This document shows, piece by piece, positions 6,670 through 13,447 of a DNA stretch of 14,201 nt. How positions within the stretch are numbered: position 1 is the stretch's first letter; each line of letters begins with the position of its first letter. The position numbers and the translations under genes were made by a program. The notes beneath the pieces are model-generated. The model ran no database searches. It was not told the origin of the DNA and saw nothing but the letters and a program-made list of their open reading frames with translations. The stretch comes from VGEM01 sp033764265 (GTDB lineage: Bacteria; Pseudomonadota; Alphaproteobacteria; Rhodospirillales; Rhodospirillaceae): NCBI GenBank assembly GCA_033764265.1, contig JANRJB010000018.1, positions 1 to 14,201 of the forward strand, written 5' to 3'.

Positions 6670-7938
6670 TTAGTGGCTACCGCGGCCTTCGCCGAAGTCC
6701 GGCATGGGGCCCAGGCTGCCGAGCACGAACGCGCCGCCGATCAAGATGATCACCGCGGCGTAGAGCGATTCCAGGTAGCTGCCGAACAGGTCGTAGGCCT
6801 GGCCCACCACCAGGGGCCCGATCGCCGCGCCGATGTAAAATACGGTGAGCTGGATGCCGTAAATCTTGCCGTACGACTTCATGCCGAAGTAGCGGCTGGT
6901 GAAATAGGCCACCATGTCGATCTCGGCGGCGGCGGCAAGGCCCAGCGCGATCACCGCCACCAGTGCCAGCCAGTTGGGCGCGCCGCCGAGGGTGAGCAGG
7001 AAGCATCCCGCGCCGGTGACGATGAACACCACGCGCGCCACCGCCGGTCCGTGGAACCGGTCGAGCAGATATCCGGTGCCGATGCGCCCCACCAGCACGG
7101 CGATGCCCAGCACGCCGGCGACCTCGGCGGCGGCCATCGCCGACAGGCCGCGGTCGATCAACAGCGGCACCAGGTTGATGATCAGCCCGGCGATGATCGA
7201 GCCGACGAAGAAAAACCCGATGGCGATTTTCCAGAATACGGCGGTGCGGTAGCTCGCGTGAAAATCCATGCCGGCCCGTAACGGCGGCGGGGGCGCGGCC
7301 GCGGCCGCCGTCGGCATTGCGACGTGCCGCACGGTGTCGTGGTGCGGCGCGTGGTCGTTGAACAACAGCGCGATCAGCGGCACGGCGACCAGCAGGATCA
7401 TCGCGCCGACGCCGATGTAGCCGCCCTGCCAGCCGTAGGTCTGGATCAGCTTGGTGCACAACGGCGGGCCGAAAATGCCCGACAGGCCCGAGCCGGCCAG
7501 GCACAGGCCCAGCGCCAGGCCGCGGCCCTTGTCGAACCACAGATTGATGGCTCGCGTCCAGACCACCGGCGTGGTGCCGCCGCCGATCAGCGACATCGCC
7601 AGCCACATGGCGTAGAACATGGCGATGTTGCCGCCCAGCTGAGTCAACAGCGCGTAGCCGACGCTGAGCAGCGTCATCGAGATCAGGCACACGCGCTTGG
7701 CGCCGAAGCGGTCGATCACCGTGCCGATGATCGGCGCGGTGAAGGCGGTGCCGATCAGCAGGAAGCTCGCCGCCACCGAGACGTCGCCGCGCGACCAGCC
7801 GAACGCGTTCACCAGGGGCACCACGAACACGCCGAAGGTGTAGAACGCAAGCCCGCTCAGGCCGAAGCCGTTGCCGGTGGCGCAGGCGGCCAGCGTCGGC
7901 CAACCGCGGCGGAATTCGAGTGACTTGGCGTTGTCCAT
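6670..7938 (-). CDS. MFS transporter, OFA/monocarboxylate-like
   Basis: This encodes a 422-residue inner-membrane permease of the major facilitator superfamily. The ATG at 7938 is preceded by AGGA. The N-terminal half shows the MFS motif A, GTVIDRFGAKR (72-82), between helices 2 and 3. Hydrophobic segments consistent with 12 helices are split by a cytoplasmic loop (about 193-230) containing an Ala/Pro run. The second half repeats the motif as GRIGTGYLLDRFHG (284-297). The overall pattern (FGVFVVPLVNAFGWSRGDVS, then GWQGGYIGVGAMILL) resembles the oxalate/formate antiporter and monocarboxylate-type branch, so an organic acid is the likely cargo; this is inference. It is transcribed divergently from the HiPIP/cupin operon and ends 25 nt from operon 1. 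The divergent layout suggests shared control by the IclR pair encoded at 10557-12127. Confidence 0.93.
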   Translation of the reverse strand: MDNAKSLEFRRGWPTLAACATGNGFGLSGLAFYTFGVFVVPLVNAFGWSRGDVSVAASFLLIGTAFTAPIIGTVIDRFGAKRVCLISMTLLSVGYALLTQLGGNIAMFYAMWLAMSLIGGGTTPVVWTRAINLWFDKGRGLALGLCLAGSGLSGIFGPPLCTKLIQTYGWQGGYIGVGAMILLVAVPLIALLFNDHAPHHDTVRHVAMPTAAAAAPPPPLRAGMDFHASYRTAVFWKIAIGFFFVGSIIAGLIINLVPLLIDRGLSAMAAAEVAGVLGIAVLVGRIGTGYLLDRFHGPAVARVVFIVTGAGCFLLTLGGAPNWLALVAVIALGLAAAAEIDMVAYFTSRYFGMKSYGKIYGIQLTVFYIGAAIGPLVVGQAYDLFGSYLESLYAAVIILIGGAFVLGSLGPMPDFGEGRGSH

Positions 7939-8131
7939 GGTCTGTCCTGATTGCCGAACGCGCGCGACCGGCGATCATCGGGGGATCGGCGCGGGGTGCA
8001 CGGACTATTTCCGCCGCTGACCGCGATGCGAGCGCCGGCCCGGCCCCGGCCGCGGGTCGCCGGCACATATAACATTTGCCGGGCCCGGCCGCTTTCGGCT
8101 TTAATCGGCCCGAAAAACGGGAGGATTGAAG
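7939..8131. promoter_or_regulatory. Divergent promoter region between transporter and HiPIP operon
   Basis: This 193-bp region must carry the starts of both the transporter and operon 2. An AT-rich island in otherwise very GC-rich DNA contains the inverted repeat CCGGCA (8060-8065), an 11-nt spacer CATATAACATT and TGCCGG (8077-8082). The spacer includes TATAAC (8068-8073), a good -10 box. A second plus-strand pair is possible: TTGCCG (8076-8081), 18 nt, then TTTAAT (8100-8105), giving a leader of about 20 nt. GGGAGGA at 8119-8125 is a strong ribosome-binding site and decides the ATG at 8132 over the in-frame TTG at 8126. The dyad over a promoter is what an IclR-type operator could look like. 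Confidence 0.45.
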
Positions 8132-8461
8132 ATGGATCGGGAACCACTGTCGCGCCGCGGCGCGATCAGGGCGGGCGCGCAGTTGACGGCGGTGGGGACC
8201 GCGATGTGGGCGCTGGCGGCGTGCGGCGAGCAGTCCCAGGCGCTGGTCTGCGCCGACCCCAACAAGCTGAGCGTGGCCGAAAACAGCCTGCGCAAGGCCA
8301 ACAACTATTCGGAAAAATCACCCGACCCGGCGAAAACCTGCAGCGGTTGCGGCTTCATGCCACCGCTGGCCGCCGGGGCGACGTGCGGCAAGTGCGAGAT
8401 TTTCATCGGCCCGGTCAACCCGGCCGGCTATTGCGATTCCTTCAGCGCGCGGCAGGCGTGA
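8132..8461 (+). CDS. High-potential iron-sulfur protein (HiPIP)-like, Tat signal plus lipobox
   Basis: This is a 109-residue exported iron-sulfur protein. Residues 7-13 (SRRGAIR) are a twin-arginine motif, expected because HiPIPs fold around their [4Fe-4S] cluster before export. The hydrophobic part ends in LAAC (28-31), a plausible lipobox, so the protein may be membrane-anchored. The mature part has the HiPIP ligand order C70-x2-C73, C88 and C101, with CGKCEIFIGPVNPAGYC (85-101) closely matching the family's C-x2-F-x-G-x-V-x3-G-[WY]-C ending. C40 and C85 are extra cysteines. HiPIPs carry single electrons between periplasmic donors and membrane complexes. The stop overlaps the next start by 1 nt (TGATG), so it is probably co-translated with the bicupin. 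The redox partner is not known; the triheme cytochrome at 12140-13381 is one candidate. Confidence 0.9.
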   Translation: MDREPLSRRGAIRAGAQLTAVGTAMWALAACGEQSQALVCADPNKLSVAENSLRKANNYSEKSPDPAKTCSGCGFMPPLAAGATCGKCEIFIGPVNPAGYCDSFSARQA

Positions 8462-9333
8462 TGAACCGCCGGCACGCGATGGTCGCGACGGCCGCGATGG
8501 CGGCGGTCGCGGCCGTGCCCGGGCCGTCTGCGGCCCAGCAAACCCCGGTCTCGCCCACCGGCAGCAACGTACTGCGCGGCGCCGACGTGCCGTGGGTGCC
8601 GATGGCCGAGTGGGAGATCCTGAGCACTGCGCGGGCCGAGCAAAGCGGTGCCCGCATCCTGATCGCCGCCGGCGACGAGGAAATCGCCCGCGCGCCGCAA
8701 GATGCCGTCAAATATCGCGCCAAGACCTTCGCGTTTCCCACCGGCGACATCCGCATCCTGGACTTCACGCAGGCCGCGGGCGGCGTGCTGCATCAGGTGA
8801 CCTACGAAACGCAAATCTACGTGCTGCAAGGCTCGGCCGAGGTCGGCGTGGCGGGTGTGCCGACGCCGATCTTCGCCGGCGACGTGGTCAGCCTGCCGAG
8901 CGGCGTGCTGCGCAGCCAGCAAGGCAAGGCCGAGGACACGGTCATCATCGCCTACACGGTCGCGCCGCCCAAGGACGGCAAGAGCAAACTGGTCCGCGCC
9001 GCCGACGCACCCGAAGCGACCATCAGGCAAGGCGAAAAATCGGGACAGGGCGGTACCACGGTCACGGTCAAGCGCTACGTTTTTGACGGCAATTCGATCC
9101 GCGTGGCCGCGCTGACCAAGGGCGGACGGACGACCGAGGTCAAGCCCGACACCGACGCACTGATCTACCTGCTTTCGGGCCGCATGGGCATCACCATCGG
9201 GCCGGAGACGACGGTGGTCGAGGCCGGCGACGCGCTGCGTGAACCAGCCGGCCTGCCGACCTTCTGGGAGGTGACCGAGAACGCGTCGTTCATTTCCACC
9301 AGCGCGCCGTTCACGCCCAACCCCGCGAACTGA
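8461..9333 (+). CDS. Exported bicupin protein with degenerate metal sites
   Basis: This 290-residue protein has an export signal (residues 1-25, MNRRHAMVATAAMAAVAAVP, twin-arginine-like but without the full consensus) and two cupin folds. Cupin 1 covers about residues 85-167: GGVLHQVTYETQIYVLQG (107-124) and GDVVSLPSGVLRS (140-152). It keeps H111 and E116 of motif 1, but the motif 2 histidine position is arginine. Cupin 2 covers about 200-282: VKPDTDALIYLLSG (227-240) and GDALREPAGLPTFWEV (256-271). It has no histidine ligands at all. Canonical cupins bind metal through three His and one Glu, so catalysis by cupin 2 is unlikely and cupin 1 is doubtful. It may bind a ligand instead. The start at 8461 overlaps the HiPIP stop and is the first ATG that gives a signal peptide; the longer upstream frame lies over the HiPIP gene. 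Confidence 0.87.
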   Translation: MNRRHAMVATAAMAAVAAVPGPSAAQQTPVSPTGSNVLRGADVPWVPMAEWEILSTARAEQSGARILIAAGDEEIARAPQDAVKYRAKTFAFPTGDIRILDFTQAAGGVLHQVTYETQIYVLQGSAEVGVAGVPTPIFAGDVVSLPSGVLRSQQGKAEDTVIIAYTVAPPKDGKSKLVRAADAPEATIRQGEKSGQGGTTVTVKRYVFDGNSIRVAALTKGGRTTEVKPDTDALIYLLSGRMGITIGPETTVVEAGDALREPAGLPTFWEVTENASFISTSAPFTPNPAN

Positions 9334-9355
9334 ACCCCTTTCGCTCGAGGTCGTC

Positions 9356-9745
9356 ATGAAGATCAAAGCCTTCGGAATGGACGCCAACGGGCGTTCGGTC
9401 TGGTCCACCGTGGAGATTCCGATGCGCCAGATCACCACCCTGCACCGCGAAAGCGCGCGGCAGGACGGCGCCTACTGGGGCATCTCGCTCAACCAGCCGG
9501 GCGAACCGATCGGCGGCGGGCCGACCGAGATGCACCTGACCAACCAGCCGCGCATCGTCTGGCCGATGTCGGGGCACCTCGACAACAAGCTGCAGGACGG
9601 CGTGACGCGACGGTCCGGCGTCGGCGACGGCGTCTACGTCAATGGTCTTGCGCTGCATCATTCCTCGTTCGCCCGCAGCCGCGAACCGGTCATCACCCTC
9701 AGCCTGACGTTTCCGGGCACCGTCGACTACGCATTCAAGCGCTAG
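9356..9745 (+). CDS. Small cupin-like protein, tandem copy A
   Basis: This 129-residue protein is probably cytoplasmic, as no signal peptide is seen. It begins MKIKAFGMDANGRSVWSTVE, the opening of a family of short single-domain cupins that typically start with a D-x-[DN]-G-x-S-x-[FW]-x-x-V-E-I string. Further landmarks are GGGPTEMH (53-60), VWPMSG (68-73), aligned with cupin motif 1, and GDGVYVNGLALHHSSFARS (90-108), aligned with motif 2. H60 and H101/H102 are candidate ligands, but the classical HxH spacing is absent. It is about 67% identical (87 of 129 by hand alignment) to the next gene, so the pair arose by tandem duplication. GAGG lies 5 nt upstream of the start, 22 nt after the bicupin stop. 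The function is unknown. Confidence 0.87.
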   Translation: MKIKAFGMDANGRSVWSTVEIPMRQITTLHRESARQDGAYWGISLNQPGEPIGGGPTEMHLTNQPRIVWPMSGHLDNKLQDGVTRRSGVGDGVYVNGLALHHSSFARSREPVITLSLTFPGTVDYAFKR

Positions 9746-9759
9746 CGGTCGAGAGCCTC

Positions 9760-10149
9760 ATGAAGATCAAAGCGCTTGCATTGGACGCAAACGGCCGTTC
9801 GACGTGGTCTGCAATGGAGATTCCGCTCGATCAGGCCACGCCGCTGCATCGGATCAGCGCCCGGCAGGACGGCACCTCGTGGAGCATCGTCGTGCATCAA
9901 CCGGGCGAACCGGTCGGCGGCGGGCCGACCGAAATGCACCTGATCGACCGGCCGGTCATCGTTTGGCCGATGTCGGGGTACCTGGAAAACACCCTGCAAG
10001 ACCGGACCACGCGTCGGTCCGGCGCCGGCGACGGCATCTACGTCCGCGGTCAGGCGCTGCATCACACCACGTTCGCCCGCAGCCGCACGCCGGTGACGGC
10101 GCTCAATCTGGCGTTGCCTGGCGTCGGCGACTACGTGTTCAAGCGCTAA
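9760..10149 (+). CDS. Small cupin-like protein, tandem copy B
   Basis: This 129-residue paralogue of the preceding gene starts 14 nt after its stop and aligns without gaps. The blocks GGGPTEMHL, IVWPMSG, TRRSG and the FKR C-terminus are the same. Changes concentrate in residues 6-8, 22-30 and 42-46 and in the segment 62-66, where TNQPR becomes IDRPV. These may be loop or ligand-contacting positions. H60 and H101/H102 are retained, which suggests both copies are under selection for the same chemistry. GAGAG at 9751-9755 serves as ribosome-binding site. Whether the copies form heteromers or bind different ligands cannot be told. No signal peptide is visible. Confidence 0.87.
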   Translation: MKIKALALDANGRSTWSAMEIPLDQATPLHRISARQDGTSWSIVVHQPGEPVGGGPTEMHLIDRPVIVWPMSGYLENTLQDRTTRRSGAGDGIYVRGQALHHTTFARSRTPVTALNLALPGVGDYVFKR

Positions 10150-10165
10150 AGGGAAGGAGCGCGGG

Positions 10166-10531
10166 ATGATCTTCACCAACATCGCGGTCGACCAAGACGG
10201 CCATTCCTACTTCAACGAGGTCGAGATCGCCCAAAGCGGCCCGCCGCGGCGCATCTCGTCGAAGAACCAGGACGTGCTCTACTGGCAGATGGCGGTGTCG
10301 GAGCCCGGGCACTTCGTCGACTGCGCGCCGTCGGTCGACGCCAAGGTGCTGGCGGTGCTGTCCGGGCAGATCGACGTGATCGTCAGCAACGGCGAGGTGC
10401 GCCACTTCACCCGCGGCGACATCTTCACCGCCCGTGACTTGACCGGCCAGGGCCACATCACCCGGGTCGTTGGCTTGGAGCCATGCGCGGTGCTGACCAT
10501 CGCCATGCCCGGCGACGGTCAATTCAAGTAA
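10166..10531 (+). CDS. Small cupin protein, third and more canonical member
   Basis: This 121-residue protein is a distant relative of the two genes before it and closer to the standard short-cupin pattern. It opens with AVDQDGHSYFNEVEIAQSG (7-25), then shows VLAVLSGQIDVIVSNGEVRH (61-80) as the first cupin half and GDIFTARDLTGQGHITRVVG (84-103) as the second. H97 occupies the usual motif 2 histidine place, while the motif 1 region lacks an HxH pair. It starts 16 nt after copy B behind AAGGAG (10154-10159), the strongest ribosome-binding site among the three cupin genes, so it may be made in larger amount. The family includes many uncharacterised catabolic-cluster proteins. Its substrate is unknown. 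Confidence 0.88.
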   Translation: MIFTNIAVDQDGHSYFNEVEIAQSGPPRRISSKNQDVLYWQMAVSEPGHFVDCAPSVDAKVLAVLSGQIDVIVSNGEVRHFTRGDIFTARDLTGQGHITRVVGLEPCAVLTIAMPGDGQFK

Positions 10532-10556
10532 TCGGCATCGCCGGCGCGCGCTTTGC

Positions 10557-11330
10557 ATGACCTCCGTCATCAATTCGATCACCCGCTTCCTCGAGGTGTT
10601 GACGGCCCTTAACCAGCACAACGGCGCCACGGTCTCCGAAATCGCCAAGCTCGCCCGCCTGCCGCGCGGCACCGCGCACCGCATCGTCGAGACGCTGCGG
10701 GCCCACAACTATGTGCGGCGCGACATGGACGCGGGTTCGGTGTGGCTGACCCGAAAAGTGCGGCTGCTCAGCTCGGGCTTCGAGCGGCAAAGCTGGATCG
10801 AGCAGCATGCCTGGCCAATGATCGCCGACTTCGCCAGCCGCATCGGCTGGGACGCGGCGCTGACCACCTCGGACGGCGGCGTGATCCTGAACCGGATGTC
10901 GACCCACACCACCGGGCCGATGGCGATCAATCCGCGCACCAAAGACATGCCGGTGCCGCTGCTGGCCACGGCCTCGGGTCATGCCTACCTGGCGTTCGCC
11001 GAGCCGGAGCTGCGCGAAACGCTGATCCGGGCCTGTCTGCGACAGACGCATCCCCAGTTGCGCGGCACCCCCGAGCAGGTGCGCGATTTCCGCGCCAAGG
11101 TCGAGACCATCCGCCAGCGCGGCTATGCGTGGCACGATCACGTCAAGCACGGTACCGCGGTCGCGGTGCCGTTCTATGCCGGTGTCGCGGTGCAGGGCTG
11201 CATCTCGATGCACTTTCCGGCGGGCGCGTTGGAGCGCGGCCAGGTGGAACAGTCCTATCTGCCGCAGTTGTGGTCGCTGGCCGAGAAAATCGGCGCCTGC
11301 GTCGAAGGCCTGGCGGAGCAGCCGAAATGA
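10557..11330 (+). CDS. IclR-family transcriptional regulator (MhpR-like), copy 1
   Basis: This is a 257-residue IclR-family regulator. Residues 4-66 form the winged helix-turn-helix, with TVSEIAKLARLPRGTAHRIV (25-44) spanning the recognition helix. Residues from about 78 form the ligand-binding effector domain, including PVPLLATASGHAYLAFAEPE (132-151) and the later GTAVAVPFYAGVAVQGCISM block. The domain pattern resembles MhpR, the activator of 3-(3-hydroxyphenyl)propionate degradation, more than glyoxylate IclR. That hints at an aromatic or related acid effector but does not prove it. There is no good ribosome-binding site before the ATG at 10557, 25 nt after the cupin stop, so it may be translated weakly or by coupling. 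Its stop overlaps the next gene as ATGA. It probably controls this operon and the divergent transporter. Confidence 0.93.
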   Translation: MTSVINSITRFLEVLTALNQHNGATVSEIAKLARLPRGTAHRIVETLRAHNYVRRDMDAGSVWLTRKVRLLSSGFERQSWIEQHAWPMIADFASRIGWDAALTTSDGGVILNRMSTHTTGPMAINPRTKDMPVPLLATASGHAYLAFAEPELRETLIRACLRQTHPQLRGTPEQVRDFRAKVETIRQRGYAWHDHVKHGTAVAVPFYAGVAVQGCISMHFPAGALERGQVEQSYLPQLWSLAEKIGACVEGLAEQPK

Positions 11331-12127
11331 CCGGGCCGCGCCCCGCGGCCGGGCGGTCGTCCGGTCTCGTCAACTCCATCGTCCGCAGCCTGGCGGTGCT
11401 TGAGCGCCTGAATGCACACAATGGCGCGTCGATCTCGCAAGTTGCGGAGATGACCGGCCTGCCGCGCGGCACCGCGTTCCGAATCGTCGAGACGCTGCGC
11501 GTCAACGGCTACGTCGCCCGCCACGCCCGCACCAACAGCTTCGTGTTGACCGACAAGGTCAAGCGCCTGTCGGAGGGCTTCATCAGCCAGGATTGGGTGT
11601 ACGATCTGGCCCGCCCGCTGATCGCCCAGCTGGCGCGCAAGGCGGTGTGGCCGGTCAGCCTGTCGACGCCCCGGCGTTATTCGCTGGTGATGCGGCTGTC
11701 CAGCGACCTGGAAAGCCCGCTGACGGAAACACGCTACCCGGTCGGCACGCTGCTGCCGCTGCTCGCCACCGCCTCGGGCCACGCGTTCCTGGCATTCTGC
11801 GCCCCGGCGGTGCGCGAGGCGATGATCGAGGTCTGCATGAACGAGGCGACCGGTCCGTTGCGCGGCACGCAGCTTCAGCTGCGCCGGTTCAAGGCGGCCG
11901 AGGATGCCATCCGCGCCAAGGGCTATGCCTACTTCACCGGCTACACCCACACCCAGGGGCTGAAGCGTACCGCCGCCATCGCGGTGCCGGTTTGCGTGAA
12001 GGACAGCGTGCGCGGCTGCTTGTCGATGCGGTTCTTCGCCTCGGCGCTGGGCCGCGACGATCTGGAGCGCACCTTCGTGCCGCTGTTCCAGGAAGCCGCC
12101 GCGAGTCTGGCGACGGAGATCAACTGA
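11327..12127 (+). CDS. IclR-family transcriptional regulator (MhpR-like), copy 2
   Basis: This 266-residue IclR protein is a paralogue of the gene before it, with a 10-residue N-terminal extension. The helix-turn-helix lies at about 35-60 and its recognition segment LPRGTAFRIVETLR (45-58) differs from copy 1 at one residue. The effector domain shares PLLATASGHAFLAF but differs in the presumed ligand pocket, for example LSTPRRYSLVMRLSSDLESP in place of LTTSDGGVILNRMSTHTTGP. IclR proteins are dimers or tetramers, so the two could form mixed oligomers or bind the same operator with different effectors. The start at 11327 is set by the ATGA overlap with copy 1; longer frames upstream are shadows. 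The gene ends 12 nt from the convergent cytochrome gene. Confidence 0.92.
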   Translation: MTGPRPAAGRSSGLVNSIVRSLAVLERLNAHNGASISQVAEMTGLPRGTAFRIVETLRVNGYVARHARTNSFVLTDKVKRLSEGFISQDWVYDLARPLIAQLARKAVWPVSLSTPRRYSLVMRLSSDLESPLTETRYPVGTLLPLLATASGHAFLAFCAPAVREAMIEVCMNEATGPLRGTQLQLRRFKAAEDAIRAKGYAYFTGYTHTQGLKRTAAIAVPVCVKDSVRGCLSMRFFASALGRDDLERTFVPLFQEAAASLATEIN

Positions 12128-12139
12128 GGCCTCTGTCGG

Positions 12140-13381
12140 TTACCGCTGCTTGGCGACCTGTTCGGCCGTGACCGGCCCGCCGCGGTTGCCCCAATCGCCG
12201 CGCACGTAGGTGGCGATCGCCGCCACGTCGGCGTCGTTCAGCACGTTGCCCAAAGGCTTCATGTTGGTCCAGTGCTCGGGCGATTGCGACCCCGGAAGGA
12301 TTTCGCGGCCATACAGGATGGCGTTGATCAGCGTGGCCGGATCGGCGGCCTGCGCGATGGCGCTGCCGACCAGCGGCGGCCCCAGTTCCGATCCCGGTTT
12401 CGCGCCCAGGCCCGTCGGCAAGTGACAGGTGCCGCAATGGATCGTGTACAGCGTTTCGCCGCGGCGACGTTCCTCGGCGCTGAGTTCATGCTGCGGGCTG
12501 GGTTCGATCGGCGGCAGGCTTTTCAGATAGACCGCCATCGCCTTGACGTCGGTGTCGGTCAGGTGGCGCGTGCTGTTGCCCACCACTTCGTTCATCGGCC
12601 CGGCGCTGCCGCCGCGATTGCTATGCCCGGTCTTGAGGTAGTCGAATACATCCTGCTCAGTCCACGCGGCCAGTCCGCTCTGGGCCGAGGTCAGGTTGAC
12701 CGCCGTCCACGGCCGCACCTTGTTGCGCGCGACGCGGTCGTTCAGCGTGCCGCCGGACAGCGCCCGTGCGTTGTCCTCGGCCCCGAGAAAATTGCGCGGC
12801 GTGTGGCAGGCGCCGCAGTGCGCCAGCCCCTGCACCAAGTACGCCCCGCGATTCCACTCCGACGACTGCGCCGGATCGGGCGCGAAGGCGGCGCCGTCGA
12901 AGAACAGGGCGTTCCACACCGCCATCAGGCCGCGCTGATTGAACGGGAACGACATCTTGTTCTCGGGCGGTTTGGTCGAAGCCGCCGGAACGGTCTTGAA
13001 GTAGGCGTACAACGCTTTCATGTCGTCATCGGTGATCCTGGCGAACGACGGATAGGGGAACGCCGGATACAGGTGGCGGCCGTCGGCGGCGATGCCTTCG
13101 CGCATGGCGCGGGCAAATTGCTCGTAGCTCCAGCCGCCGATGCCGGCCGCGGCGTCCGAGGTGATGTTGGTGGAATAGATGGTGCCGAAATCGGTCACGA
13201 ATGCCACACCGCCGGCCATGGCCGCGCCGCCAGGGGCGGTGTGGCAGCTGGTGCAGTTGCCGGCGACGGCGAGATAGCGGCCGCGTTCGACCTCGGAGTC
13301 GGCGTCCTGGGCGCGCGCGGACACCATGCCGGCCATCAGCGCGGCGGCACACACTGCGACAAATCGAATGCGAGCGGTCAT
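12140..13381 (-). CDS. Triheme cytochrome c, membrane-dehydrogenase subunit type
   Basis: This 413-residue periplasmic protein has a Sec signal peptide (1-24, ending SARA) and three haem c sites: CTSCH (43-47), CGACH (189-193) and CGTCH (316-320). The three-domain layout matches the cytochrome subunit of gluconate, alcohol and aldehyde dehydrogenases of acetic acid bacteria and pseudomonads. Shared landmarks include NKMSFPFNQRGLMAVWN (141-157), NRGAYLVQGLAHCGACHTPRN (split here: NRGAYLVQGL at 177-186, then the haem site) and MKPLGNVLNDADVAAIATYV (375-394). Likely Met ligands are M143, M262 and M375. It lacks the C-terminal amphipathic or membrane anchor seen in some relatives. GAGGGA precedes the ATG by 8 nt. 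No dehydrogenase subunit is next to it, so its electron donor is elsewhere or is one of the exported proteins here. Family call firm, partner unknown. Confidence 0.93.
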   Translation of the reverse strand: MTARIRFVAVCAAALMAGMVSARAQDADSEVERGRYLAVAGNCTSCHTAPGGAAMAGGVAFVTDFGTIYSTNITSDAAAGIGGWSYEQFARAMREGIAADGRHLYPAFPYPSFARITDDDMKALYAYFKTVPAASTKPPENKMSFPFNQRGLMAVWNALFFDGAAFAPDPAQSSEWNRGAYLVQGLAHCGACHTPRNFLGAEDNARALSGGTLNDRVARNKVRPWTAVNLTSAQSGLAAWTEQDVFDYLKTGHSNRGGSAGPMNEVVGNSTRHLTDTDVKAMAVYLKSLPPIEPSPQHELSAEERRRGETLYTIHCGTCHLPTGLGAKPGSELGPPLVGSAIAQAADPATLINAILYGREILPGSQSPEHWTNMKPLGNVLNDADVAAIATYVRGDWGNRGGPVTAEQVAKQR

Positions 13382-13414
13382 CGGCGAATCCCTCGGGCAA
13401 CCTGGGCGGCATCG

Positions 13415-13443
13415 GATATAGCGGCAAGCCGGTCGCGCCCCAA
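13415..13443 (-). promoter_or_regulatory. Candidate sigma-70 promoter for the triheme cytochrome gene
   Basis: Read on the minus strand, TTGGGG (13443-13438), a 17-nt spacer and TATATC (13420-13415) form a plausible -35/-10 pair. The predicted transcript would start near 13408 and have a leader of about 27 nt before the ATG at 13381. The assignment rests on spacing and similarity only. Confidence 0.4.
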
Positions 13444-13447
13444 CCGG

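Noticed and set aside
6656..6681. GGTAGC/GCTACC stem between convergent operon 1 and the transporter as a bidirectional terminator
   Set aside because: The 6-bp stem has a 14-nt loop, no T-run on either side and overlaps the transporter's last codons.
6677..8068. 463-residue minus-strand frame overlapping the transporter
   Set aside because: Its translation is an Arg/His/Pro-rich shadow; the adjacent frame encodes a clear 12-helix transporter.
7951..8460. Upstream extension of the bicupin frame
   Set aside because: It overlaps the HiPIP gene and the promoter region; the signal peptide starts at 8461 with a 1-nt stop/start overlap.
10742..11326. Upstream extension of the second IclR frame
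   Set aside because: It is a frame-shifted shadow of the first IclR gene; the ATGA overlap marks the true start.
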